Part shown: positions 40,838-52,200 of the stretch, piece by piece
Layout of the letters: each line of letters opens with the position of its first letter
Position numbering within the stretch: the first letter of the stretch is position 1
Origin: Pseudo-nitzschia pungens
Taxonomy: Eukaryota > Bacillariophyta > Bacillariophyceae > Bacillariales > Bacillariaceae
Reading direction: 5' to 3'
Length of the DNA: 64,000 bases
Assembly: GCA_037355855.1 (NCBI GenBank)
Contig: CM074760.1
Span: 3,588,501 to 3,652,500 of the forward strand
Made by a program: the position numbers and the translations under genes
The notes under the pieces: generated by a model
Database searches by the model: none
What the model was told of the DNA's origin: nothing
What the model saw: the letters and a program-made list of their open reading frames with translations, nothing else

Positions 40838-43792
40838 CTCGCGTGCCAATTTAACAGCCTGGGCAATGTCGTGCGGACTGCGGATGCGTCTGCCATCCAC
40901 TGTGGTAACAATAGTACCGCGTAGGCGGCTTTTCCAGTTGCGGATTCTGGAGTGAGCGATAGTACCGACTTGAATGGACGTTAGTTCCACTGAGTCCGTT
41001 AGGTCCGGGTGGGGGGAGACTACAAGTCCCATTGTGGGGTGAAAGTTGGTAGTCAGTATCAGGGGAAGGGTATGGCTCGTTTCGTGGAGGTACATGTTGG
41101 AGGAGACATCGAGAGATTCGAGTTCGGGGAGAAGAGTTTTGAGGTCAGGACGTTGGAATTTGGTCTTGTTGATTGTGGCGGTAACTTTTGCAGCAGCGGT
41201 GGCGGTGAATGGAGTGGGGGAGTTGTTAATGATTTCTGCCACGACAGCGTCGGGGTTAATCTGTCGGGGGTCCTTGAATTCCATTGTTATAGGTTCCGGT
41301 CCGGTGTTAGTGGTGTGTTGGGTGTGATCATCCTCAGTGAACACGCCCAGAAGGTGTGATGCAGCTGGGGACCGATTGGAGGGATCGTCGCCATACTGGA
41401 GTTCATCTTTCGAGTCATGGCGCGCTACTTTGTCAGTGCCAGAATGGATGTCAAAGTATTTGATGTTGTCGGTTGTACGTCCATATCCAAGGAAGATGCC
41501 GTCGTATGCCCATGGGTTCGTGGTCGTGGGGCGGGTGCCAGGCTTTTTAGCAGTGATTTTAGAGCCAAATGTAATGAGGTTGTCGACGAGTGGTATGCGA
41601 CCAGTATACGCCTGATAGGGGGTCATCGAGATGGCGGAGTGGTATGTTCTGTTGTAGAGCCAGGTTGTATGGAGGAGGGCATCCGCCCAGTACTCTGTGC
41701 CCAGTCCTGCTGCATAAAGTAGACAGCGGATTCGTTCTTTAATAGTGCGGTGTGGGCGTTCAGCCATGCCATTTTGCGATGAGGCATCGGCAGCTGTGGA
41801 GAGAACGTCGTACCCATGTGTTTTGGCTACTTCACAGAATTTGGTAGAGTTAGATAGTTCACCTCCGCCGTCCGTCATGATCGTACAGTCGAGGTGATGG
41901 GGATCGAGCTGTAGGAGTTGAGAGTCGTCGACAGGGTGAATGGTGTACTTGTGGTCAGATGCTGTTTCCTTAAAAAGTCGGGATCGAGCAAGATATCCAT
42001 TGGACGTCGTGGTGATGATTGCTTTTGTTGGATCAGTGGTTTTGATGCCATGTTTCTGAAGGAATTTGTCCACGATGGTGATTGGAGGCTCTTTGGATTT
42101 GACAGGGAATGTCCATAGGGCTCGTGTAGCGGCGTCAATGATGGTGAGAAAACCGATATACCCCTGCCGACTCTTCTTGAGGGTAGGAGCAGCTTTGGCG
42201 TGGTGTTTGATCATATCGTTGAGGTTAGATGGGCCTGTAACAAAGGAGAGATCCATATGGTAAGTCATAGTGGGTACAAAACGTTCTTTTGGGTCCTTAT
42301 GGCGTCCATGGTATTTAGTAAGTTTACTCTTTTCACAGAACGGGCATTTAAAGAAGGGAGCTGAGGATGGCATGGCCGGCATGCCTTCGACTACCTTTTG
42401 GGTTTTTGACAGTGTGGAGGGGGAGACGTGACCATAGCGTTGATGCCACAGTTCAAGGTTTTTGAGTGCTTGTGAAAGGCGTCCTGTCCATGTTTTGGTT
42501 GCGCATGGTGGGGGTTTGTTGTTTTTATCATGGTCAAGTTGTAGGATTTGCTTTCGAATAGTGTTCACTTGTTTCGATATGGATTGATTTTCGATCGATC
42601 TTCGAAGTAGGATTTTATTGGGTGTGTACCATTCGCCGTTGGCTGTGCGTATGGTTTGTAGGGATTCAATAATCTTCCGTTGGGTGTCAAGAAATTTGAT
42701 GGATCCCGCATTGTCCAGGCAGCCTTCTTGTTGGAAGGTATGATATTTATTTCTTCGTTGATAGTTATCTAGAGATAAGACTGTGCCGGTGGAGCCGGGC
42801 GTGAAGAGGGTGGGCCAGCGCATGACTGTACCCTGGTCCGAGATAATATGCATAAAGCCCTCGCCAAATGCCTTAAGTGTTGATTGAAGGGCATCGGTTT
42901 GTGCTGAAAACACGCCAACTGTTTCCGGGTTAGGGTAGGGGCTGTACTCATGAAGGAGTTCGAAGTTGTCTGTTGCGGACATGTTGGCGCCAGTGTCGGG
43001 TTGTAGTGGTAACGAGACAGCTGTAGGTTTGTCCATGGGTGGATGGGCTGTTTTGCAGCTGGGTGAGTTACTTAGGGTTTTAATTGTATAGCCCTTATTT
43101 TGGGGTATTGAGAGGTGGAGTTGATCAGCTGAGCCCGCGAGGCATTTTCTAACAAAGTGTGGTGGGACTCGGAGTGCTGGTTTTTGAGTGTTGTATTCTG
43201 AAGCGAGTGAGTCGTTGGTAATGTCGAATGGTGTTAATTGGGTTTGTGTGGTGTTGTTGTCAGTATCGAGTCGTGCCGGTGTGGTTATTTGGTGGATTTG
43301 TGTGGGATTGGTCGGTTGGATTGTCATTGGGAGGTCTGCTTTTGTCTGTTGAGGTGAGTCGTGTGTGAAGTGACCAGAGATTGTTGTTTTTATGCTGTTT
43401 TTAGTGGAAGTTAAATGGGTGTGGGGGCTGGCTGGTGTGGTTTCGATGTGAGTTGGTTGAGTTTTTGTATTTTGTAGTGGGTTTGCGCGAGGTTGGTCGG
43501 TGTTGTCGAGATTTTCAGGGGAAGTGTTATCGTTCGTGGTAGTGGAGTTAGTATTTTCGTTAGTTTCGTTGCTTCCATTATTTTCGTTGCTGCCATTAAT
43601 TGCTGTGGTTGTATCAGTGGTATAGTCTTTGGCAGTTGTGTTCGACAATGATGTAAGGTTGTGGATGGTTGGTGTGAATAGTGCAGTGTCTGGGTGGTCT
43701 TTGCGTGCGTTTGCGAAGAATTTGTTGAGTTGGATGTGTGGGTCGATTGGTTTCTTAGGTGGCCGAGCCCCGCTAGGGACACGGCATGTTCC
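40838..43792 (-). CDS. Copia-3 pol, N-terminal part (protease, integrase, PDZ-like module)
   Basis: The frame is open directly after the TAG that ends ORF1 (43793-43795) and stays in the same frame; the first ATG-like start is at 43648. In order: a Thr/Asn/Gln-rich linker of ~250 residues; protease LQPDTGANMSATDN; GAG-pre-integrase LWHQRYGHVSP with FKCPFCEKSK; integrase core with TYHMDLSF, IMTDGGGEL and NGMAERPH; then a ~75-residue segment (IGTIAHSRIRNWKSRL to the LTR, continued at 35076) that resembles a PDZ-like fold. It stops at the gypsy-3 insertion. No lesions are seen. Confidence 0.88.
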
Positions 43793-46700
43793 CTATTCTG
43801 GGGTTATGGTTGTGTGGTTGGTGATGGGGGTGTCGTTCTCGTGGTGGGTGGCGTCCCATGTTGTCGTGAACGTGGTGGCGAATGCTTCGCGTTCTGCTTC
43901 TTGTTCAGATTCGGTAAGTATGCGGCCATTGTTTTGTGCGTCGAATAGTTTGACAACATTTTTCCTGTTCATCTTACTGTGCTTTTCAGCATTCTGTTGA
44001 AATTCTTTTGGGTTTGATTTAGAGTATGCGATAGCAAAGTAAACTTGAGCTCCAACGCGACAGATTTGGTCACCGATGCAGTGGCCGTATTGATGGCAAC
44101 ATTTGCATTGGGTTTTGTTACGGTATTCAAATTTCTTCGGTGTACTATCGAGTCGGTTTATCATGGGTTGTATGGTGGTGTTTGATTGTGCAATTGGGTA
44201 GTCCAAATAGTAGTTGATCATTCCCGTAAGTTGGAGTTCTTTGGGGAGTGGTGTTGTATCGGAGTTGGGGTGCGCGCGCTGGAAGGCGTCGAGTTGAGTC
44301 ATAAGGGAGCAACCTGCGGGGAAGGTTTTGGGACTCTGCATGGATTGGTATATCATCTCGTAGCTCTGGTCGATTTCGGAGTAGTGGTGTTGTCTGGAGA
44401 GTTCACATACTCGGACATGTTCGATCAGTTTACCTACGTATGAGCTCGGATCATCTGTGGAACACCATTTTGGGCCCCATCCTGTTTTCTTGGGTCGAAG
44501 GTATGGGAGCGAGGTGCGGGCGATGGCGTATAGTGCTTCATATCCTTGTAGTTTGAGTTGGAAGGGAGCAAGGAGGCCTCGGAGTAGGGTGTTCTCGTGG
44601 GATATCATAGAGGACAGTCGACGGAAAATGTAGGCACCGATTCGTTTGATGTTGGTGGGAGTTTCAATGTGGTTGGTGGGGAGACATGATTGTGTTGTGT
44701 GTAGTTCTTCCAAAGGGACGATTGGGAGACTTTCAAAGAGCATGGTGGATTGGAGGTCCTGGTATAGGTTCGTGAATTCCGAGGGGGTAAGGTATCGATT
44801 GTCGGTGGGGATGTTGTTGGTGTCGATGAATTTCTTTTCGAGTACATTAATGGCTTTACTAATTCGGTGGTCCATTTTGTGTTGGCGTTCCCGTTCCAGT
44901 TCTTGTTCTTTATCATTGAGGAAGGAGTCGAAGCGTTCTTGATTGATTGTGATTGCTCGTTTGGGTGGTGTGTTGTTAGTTGCGGTTGGGGGGTTGTTTG
45001 GTGTGGATGAGGAGGGTGCCTTGGTGTTGAATTTTGGTTGCTGAGTTGGGTTGTGAGTGGGTGATGGGGTGGTAGGAGTTGGGGTGTTGGTCGAGTGGAT
45101 ATGGGCGCGGATGAGGTCGGCGAGTGTTTCAGAGGATTCGATAAACGTTGTGATGTGAGTATTAATGGAGTCGGATACTTGTTTACTGTTTAAGTGGTTG
45201 TTGGTTGTATTGGTAATAAGATTGTAGAGTGTTTGTTTTAGTGGGGGTTCATTGAGAGATTTACTGACTGATAATTCAATCTCATTTTGGATTGTGGAGC
45301 GGAGAAGTGCTAGTTCAGTACAGGCTGTGTCCGTTTCGGCTTTGAGTTGGGTGATGGCGTTTTCCGTAAGTCTGGTCTGTTTATGAGTTTGCTGTTGTAG
45401 TTGGTTATGGAATGTTTGTGTGTGCTGGTCGATGGTATTACGGAGTGTGCTGATGATGGTGTCTTTGATTTGATTGAATTCCAGTTTTGATTGGTGGATG
45501 ATGGTATCTTTGATGCTTTGCGTGATAACGGATTTATTGAGAGAGGTGAGGCGTGTGTCGATGATGTGTTGAAGTTTGGTTTCTGCGGCTTGGGTTTGGG
45601 TCAAGATGTGTTGTGTGAGTTCTTGTTGTGCGGTGTTGGTTAATTGAGTAAGTTCGCGTCTAAGGTTGATGATAGATGTTGTGGGGGTGGTTTGGGTTGG
45701 GGGGGTTTTTGTTAAGTGACGGATTGTTTTAATGGTGTTGTTTGCTTTGTCGATGCGTTTGTCTAGTGCCCAGGATAGAGATGTAATTTGGTTAAGGTCA
45801 GTTTGTAGTTTGGTGGCGTGTTCGATTGCTGCTATGAAGAGCGTTTTTTCGGTCTCGAGTTTTTCAGTTTCGGTTAAGAGGCGTTGTTCTAAGTCAGAGA
45901 TTCTTGTTTCGGTTTCTTTTAGGAGGGTGTCCTTTTTTGATAGGTGGTATTGGTATTCTTTGATAGTGTTTTGGTGTTCGGCAATGGTGGATCGGTATGT
46001 GTTGTTTAAGTTAGTTTGGATTGATTTGATTTCGTGTTTGATGGTGGTGGAAATGAGGTCTTGGATATGGGTGGGGACAGGAGTCGGGGTGGATTTGGTA
46101 GGTTGTTCGAGGATGGAGGCAATTTCAGTGTCGATTTGTTCAAATTGTTGTTCAAATTCAGCTATTTGGGTGTCGGTATCGATGGCGGGTTTTGGTGGTT
46201 TGTTTTGATGTTGTTGGTATTCTGCGGTGAGTCTGGCTTTGAGGTCTTCAGTGGGAGGGGGTGAGTCGATAGATGATTCTGTGGATGAGGTGTCATCATT
46301 GTTTTGTTGTTGTTGTTCATATATGGTATTAGGTATTTTGTCGTCGGAATCTGTGTTTGGTTCTGGTGCTGATTGAGGAGAAGTGATCACAGAGGAGGAT
46401 TGTGATGGGGGGGTGTTGGTGACGTGGGTTATTGGGGTGTGTTTGGTTTTGTATTTGCTGTGAGTGGTGCGTTGTTCGGGTAATGCGGGGGGGGGGGGTG
46501 TCGATGGAGGGTGGTAGAAGTGTGTCAAGGTAGTTTAATAAGAGGGTTTCACTGTATCGATATCGATGGATTATTGTGGGGTTGGGGGATTCGATGATTT
46601 GAAAATGGTTGCGGTGGATGAGGGTAGCGAGGACCTCACCTAGGGCAGCCATTTTGTCTGTGTCATTGAGAGTGGTGTTGTGTATGATTTCGAGGAGGTC

Positions 46701-46943
46701 AAGGTATTGGAGGTTGCTTGGAGGGTATTTGGGTTTGAAATCAAATAGTTCTTTGTCGTATAGGTCGGTGCGATTGACGGGGAATGCAAGTTCTATTGCT
46801 CGCATTTCACGTTGGATGTTGCCATTGTATTCGAGCATGGGTCTGGTTGAGGGGCTTGGTGGGGGTTTGGGTGGTTTGTTGACGAGGTATCGGTGTATTG
46901 TTGGTGATTGGGTTTCTTTCTTTTTGGTTTTGGGTTTTGCCAT
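43793..46943 (-). CDS. Copia-3 ORF1 (gag-like, coiled-coil), one frameshift in a C12 run
   Basis: About 1050 residues. It starts at ATG 46943 (AKPKTKKKETQSP) and shifts frame by one base at a run of twelve C (46487-46498, G on +); 46528-43793 is the continuing frame. A helical N-terminal domain is followed by a Pro/Thr-rich linker, then ~350 residues of heptad-like Gln/Thr/Leu coiled coil, a second linker, and a conserved gag body ending in a zinc-knuckle-like CKCCHQYGHCIGDQIC. The coiled coil is unusually long for a copia gag. It ends PE-TAG-GT and pol follows in the same frame. The shift may be a homopolymer assembly error. Confidence 0.8.
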
Positions 46944-47220
46944 GGTGAAAGTTTGGTGGGTTGGGTTGAAAGATACTTTTTATGTGTTTTTGGTGTCTTT
47001 TGACGTGTCGTGCGCGTAGATTCTACGTGATTTAGTACGGTGCGTCGATGAATTTTTCGGTGAGTTCCGCGGAAATTTGGTGAGGGGGTTCGGAATCGGG
47101 AAGCTCCGTGTGTGAAGCTCCGGCGATCGAATGTGGTGCAGTAAATCAGTCTGCTGTTGATGCTTTGTTTATCTACCTGTTGTGGTGATGAGCTTGGTAG
47201 TTGGGATGATGCTCATAACC
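46944..47220 (-). other. Copia-3 leader and tRNA-like primer-binding site
   Basis: The + strand sequence GCTCATAACC at 47211-47220 abuts the LTR. It equals part of the anticodon arm of a methionine tRNA (CAT anticodon), so its complement in the element RNA could pair with a tRNA half, as in Drosophila copia and yeast Ty5. Confidence 0.6.
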
Positions 47221-47314
47221 TGCGAAATGCTGTTGTGCTCCTATTGACGTGATTAACGCATGTATTACAATAAGAGTGAGGTTATTCACTAGTTGCTAGG
47301 GATTCAGTCTCACA
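47221..47314 (-). repeat. Copia-3 5' LTR (94 bp)
   Basis: Identical to 32911-33004. Followed by the second ATGGT (47315-47319). Confidence 0.9.
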
Positions 47315-47319
47315 ATGGT

Positions 47320-47664
47320 AAACCTTACTTGAATAGAGGCCATGATGGCGGAATGATACAACTCCACTACCCCCCCAAGGTCCAATAATAAGAAGATTAC
47401 GAGTAGTAACTTACCCACGGCGATTCGTGGCTTAACTTTTTTTAGAAAACAGTCTTGACTGATTTGAACGGTGGACACGAGTAAGGTTACGAAGACTAAA
47501 AAATTGGTATTATTCGTACAATAAGGTTACTCGCACCCCTCACCATTTGTTGTTGCACAAAACTGGGATGCGGTAAGGTTAACCAGTCGGCCTTACTTGA
47601 GTGACCTCTCAATTCATTGCCCGGCAACAACAACTTTTCAAAGATTTTGTGACATAAAGAAACA
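47320..47664. other. Upstream region of the PRA1-family gene
   Basis: No gene is seen. It should hold the PRA1 promoter. Copia-3 inserted about 350 bp upstream of the start codon. Confidence 0.55.
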
Positions 47665-48486
47665 ATGTCGCTCTCTGTGGCGTCTGGATCCGATGATAGA
47701 AACAATGCTGTTTCGAAGGGGAAACCCTCTGTCAACTTGAACTTCGGAACGATGCAGGCGTATGTGGTGGGAATGTGAGTTTTCTTTTCGATAAGGAATG
47801 GATAGTTCTTTCCCAGTGATACAAACGTCGCTCTTAAATTTGTCGTTTGATTTGGTTTCCTCACCATATTTTTCGCTCCAATATTTGCATTCAATAGGTT
47901 GGGTTACATAGGTTCCAGAGTAACGATGGATACGGTTCGGCCTTTAAATATGTTCCTAGGCATCACGGGACCTTCCTTTTGCTTTTCACCTGCCGCCTTC
48001 AACTCGCCAGTTAAGAAGATCGATAAATCGACTTACGAAAAATTTCGATCTCGTCTGAGACTGAACTTCGCGTTTTTCCTTTCGAACTATGCGCTGCTGA
48101 CGATGGGTGTTGCATTAGTGACTGCGTTGATGCACCCCGGAATGGTGATTTCAGTTATTCTCATATGGGGTCTTTGGACGCTACATAGGTTTTTGATATC
48201 CAATGAACTTATACTGTTCGGGAAAAATATAGGGACGTTGGTATCCATATCCCATCGGTCTACCGCATTGGTTATTCTGACTGGGTTTGTTCTCGTCTGG
48301 AAGTGTCTAAAACCCACAATTACAGTAATCAGCATCAGTGGTATAATTATTCTGACACATGCTTTTCTTCGAGATCCATCCCACGTGACATCAGGTGACT
48401 TCCACAGTGGCAGTGGGCATCATAGCACTAGTGATGACGATAGCGGGAATAGTCACGATTCAGAAGTATTGGTGGAATCTCCATGA
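47665..48486 (+). CDS. PRA1 family (prenylated Rab acceptor) protein, 232 aa, one intron
   Basis: Proposed exons 47665-47774 and 47898-48486; the 123-bp intron has donor GTGAGT and acceptor TTCAATAG, and the joined 699 bp are open. The longest plain frame has no ATG at its start, which supports the upstream exon. PRA1/Yip3 proteins are small membrane proteins of ER and Golgi that bind prenylated Rab GTPases and help recycle them. Family marks: VRPLNMFLG, a RLRLNFAFFLSNYALL block, and two long hydrophobic hairpins (about residues 105-150 and 170-205). The C-terminal tail is rich in Ser, Asp and His. A Rab geranylgeranyltransferase subunit lies at the end of the window; before the copia-4 insertion the PRA1 and PH-like genes were only ~1.4 kb apart. 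Confidence 0.85.
47775..47897 (+). other. Intron of the PRA1-family gene
   Basis: GTGAGTTTTC ... CATTCAATAG, 123 bp, after the second base of a Met codon. Confidence 0.8.
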
Positions 48487-48961
48487 TGTGCTCCGACCAA
48501 ACAACCGTGGTACGAATGACATCTCAACAACTGCCGCACGTCGAAGCGTCGATATGGAGTAAAAAAATTCAAATCAATTTATCAGCATTCCAATAGCAAG
48601 AGCTAAACTACCTCTTGAGAATGATCGAATCTCAAGACTCGACACGAATATGTACAACGAACGAACTAAAACTTACCAAGTGCACCATCATCAATGATAA
48701 ACATGGACGTACAAATCTATTGATTGAATCATATATAAACCACACCGTTTCTTTTAAAAGTCCATTTTTTGACAATGTCAAATTCTTGTAGTGTGAAGCA
48801 TGACTTGATCTTTCTCGTTAAGATTACAAAATTCGTATCAGCTGTCCTCGGTTCTACGTCCCCCACTACTAATTTCCACTGAAACTGGGGGACAGCTGAT
48901 AGGAATTCTTTAGCACTAGTACTAATATTTACCAGCAGCATGGATTTTGTGATACCATCTC
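48487..48961. other. Intergenic DNA downstream of PRA1, with an inverted repeat
   Basis: No gene is seen. TATCAGCTGTCC (48836-48847) and GGACAGCTGATA (48890-48901) form a perfect 12-bp inverted repeat, extendable to ~18 bp with one mismatch, with a 42-nt loop. Confidence 0.6.
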
Positions 48962-48966
48962 CTTTG

Positions 48967-49180
48967 AACGGTGATATTTCTGTAGATTCGCCTACTGAGT
49001 GAGAGTATAAGTTTGATAATAAAGAGATTTCTTAAATTATAACTAAAGTATTGATTCATTGGTATGTTTCCTTTCTTTTCTTCATTTGTTGCATTCACAT
49101 GTACGGATAAGATATGCTAATTTCACTTCAACCTTGTTATTCCCGTGTGGAATATTCTTTCAATCACGATTCGTTTGATT
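48967..49180 (-). repeat. Copia-4 3' LTR (214 bp)
   Basis: Matches 61712-61925 except at two positions (GATTCGCC / GATTTGCC and ATGTACGG / ATGCACGG). Confidence 0.88.
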
Positions 49181-49212
49181 CTCCCTCTCAATCGTAAACA
49201 ATTCAGCGGTGA

Positions 49213-52200
49213 TTACCAACCCATGGATAGTTTTCGATTGTTTTCTAACTGTTTTGGGGATAGAGGCTTAGTTAGAAAGTCTGCCTTTTGTTTTGCGGTT
49301 TCGACAAACTCTAATTGAATTGCACGGGCTTTAATCCAGGATCTGAACCAGTGAAGCCTGAGGGCGTAGAATTTTGATCGCACCGTGTGCCTTCCTGGCT
49401 CAAGCTTTGCCAAGATTAGTGCCCCTTGATTGTCTTCATGCACGGTTGCCTTGAAAGTGATTTTCTGTCTCTTGCTGTAGTGGAGCCCACTGAGTACAGA
49501 CTTAAACACTTCCAACATTGGTATTGCCGCTCTTAATGCCATTGACAAGCCAGTGTATTCCAATTCCATGGTGCTGGTCGCAATCGTAGACTGGAGCTTT
49601 GAGACCCAAAGTACTGGACATCCGGCTATTTCGATGATATATCCTGTTCGAGACTTGACTGATTCTGGATTTGTGCAGTCTTCAGTTCCCCATCCGCATG
49701 CGAACGCTGCGTCCACATAGATATCGAGGTTGAGCTCGTTGCTCGTCATAGCTGGTCGCAAGATTAGTCCCTTGTCTAGCGTTCCCTTTAAATACCGTCC
49801 GATTTGAATAAGTGCCAGTTCGTGCGAGCGCTTGGGAGCATGCACATATCTAGCTACCTGCGAGGTTGCCATGGCTATGTCGCAACGAGAGTGGCCGGCT
49901 AGGTAATTGAGCTGTCCCACTATGGACGCGTAGTTAAACTCTCTGTGTGGGTCTTCTCCATCTGCGTCTATTGGCAGATAGTCGGTACATGGGGTGCCCA
50001 CCAATGTTATTGACTTGTCGTTCAAGTGGAGCCCATCCACTATCGCTTCTGCTAGTCCCTTTTGGGTGAGATGTATGGTCCCATCATCGCGTCAATCGAT
50101 GAGTACTCCTAGAAATCCAGCTACATCCTCTTCTTCCCGAAAAGGAACATTCGCGTCCTTAATTTTCTGAGTTAGCTTGGCCATTGCTTCCGCGTCCTTG
50201 TAAAACAGCAGCGCGTCATCAACATAAATAAGGCATATCACATCTTCAGATATAAATAGACATGGATCAGCTTCTGACTGTTTGAATCCAAACTTGCTTG
50301 TGAGCTGATCCCGGGTGTGCAGGAAGAAGTTTCTGGGACTTTGGGCTAGTCCATATAGACTCTTGTTTAGGCGCCAGACCATAACCGGAATGGCAAACCC
50401 TGCTGGCATTTCTACATAGACTAGGCAGTCGATTTTGGCATGGACGAATGCTGCTGTATAATCGATTTGCTTTGTTTCGAGGTCCATCAGGATACTCATT
50501 ACTAGTAGCAGTCGGACTGTAATCCACATGACAACCGGTGCAAAGGTCTCAAAGTAATCGACGCCCTTTTCTTGTTCAAAACCTCTGGCACAGTAGCGCG
50601 CCTTGAGTTTCTTGACTGACCCATCTGGATACCTTTTGCGGCGGAGCGCCCACACGCCGGAGATAACCTTTTGATCCGTCGGTCTTTGTACGATGTCGAA
50701 GACCTGTAGGTCTATTAATGTCTGTATTTCTACCTCCATTGCCTTGACAAACCCAGCGGCCTCAGGACTGGCCATTGCTTCTGGTAGTGTTGGGTTGTCT
50801 TCTTTGTTTGCCATTGTGGCAAATGCCGCCGGGTTGAGGTAGTTCAGAAGACCATTGCCATTAGAGTTCAGTTGGTGTTCTGTAATGAAACCATTTAGTG
50901 TAGTGAGGCTTGAGCCACATAGAGTGCGCAAGGAGTTCCAGCTTAGTGAGGCTAGGTACTGCTGATTCAACTTGTTGTAGGGAATTCGAGAAGGCCGGTC
51001 AGTCCCACGAAAGTTGATTTGCCTAGACCCTGACGGGTTTGGTCGCTGTGCCATCATAAGACTGAGGAGGTCGCGTTGTTGGTCGCGGCTAGTAAACAGG
51101 TTGAGGCGTTGAACTGGCCGACGCGTTCGCGTTGAGCGCCGAATAGGAGCCGGAGAGGGTTCACGTGATGGTGAGCTAATTGCTGGACTGGGGGGAATGG
51201 GATCAGTGGCATTGTCTGTAAAGGGAATGGGAGGAATGGTAGGGACAGTAGGGACAGAAGGTGAGTCTCCCTCAGGAAGCGAGGTGGTTGCTCCCTCTGG
51301 AGCCGACGAGGCTCCCTCTGGAGCCGACGAGGCTCCCTCTGGAGCCGACGAGGCTCCCTCTGGAGAGGAGGGGACTGGCGTGTCTCCCTCTGAAGACAGG
51401 TGGGTAGGTACGGCAGCGCTCCCGGCAGATGCAGGTGAAATCTCCCTCTCGACAGCGGAAGGAGCTGTCGCAAATGGCACAATGTTGGGAGCAGTGAGCG
51501 AGCCGGGATGATGTTCCGTGTTTGAAAGGGTCAAGGATGTCCACACGTCATCCGAGAACTCGCCACCAGAATAGACGGTGGAATAAGTATCATCGAAGAC
51601 AACATGGTACTGCGGGGAAATCTTGCCAGTTGCTGGGTTCAAGACGAGATGAACTGTGGAGGAGTGGTGGCGGCTGACACCAAGATAAATGCCCATACGA
51701 CTCCGGCGTTCCCATTTAGGAATTTTCTTCCCATCCTGAAGCCGCGGATCAAGAACATACACCGGACACCCAAAGACATGAAGTCGTTGGAGATGGGCGT
51801 GATTGCTGTAGGCAGTCCCCGAGAACAACTCAAAAGGGGAAAGACGTAGGGCAGGACGCGGTGTATGATTCCACAGGTAAACGGCGTGATTAACGGCGAA
51901 GGGCCACAGATTAGCTTGGGCTTGTTGAGGCCAGTGAATGGCAAAGTGGAGAAGCAGTGCCCAAGCCATGTGGAAGATGGTCTGAATACTGCGCTCGGTG
52001 CAGTTCTGATGGTGAGCCCCTACGCCAGAAAGGAAGCGCCGTTGTTGCTTGAGATCACAGTCAGTGGTCCATTCGGTGGAATGAAAGGGATTGTTGTCGG
52101 CGGCATACTCCCCAACGGAGACACCATGGTCACTACAAAATCTTTCAAATGCATGCTTAGACTTGACTGTTTCAGCTGCTGTAGTTGTACATTGGTGAGT

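Larger units (their letters stand above)
32911..47314 (-). mobile_element. Copia-3, LTR retrotransposon (Ty1/copia), TSD ATGGT
   Basis: Minus-strand element with identical, very short 94-bp LTRs (TGCGAAATG...TCTCACA on the + strand) and a 5-bp duplication ATGGT at 32906-32910 and 47315-47319. Gypsy-3 is nested in its pol, between integrase and RT; without it copia-3 is about 8.6 kb. The order from 47314 downward is LTR, gag-like ORF1, one in-frame TAG, pol, LTR. Confidence 0.93.

Noticed and set aside
47496..47894. 132-aa frame on the minus strand upstream of PRA1
   Set aside because: It lies antisense to PRA1 exon 1 and the intron; the plus-strand exon joins in frame with GT-AG signals.
2561..50094. 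Reassigned TGA codon in this organism
   Set aside because: The PRA1 gene and other frames end on TGA at plausible lengths, and most TGA interruptions are in transposons.
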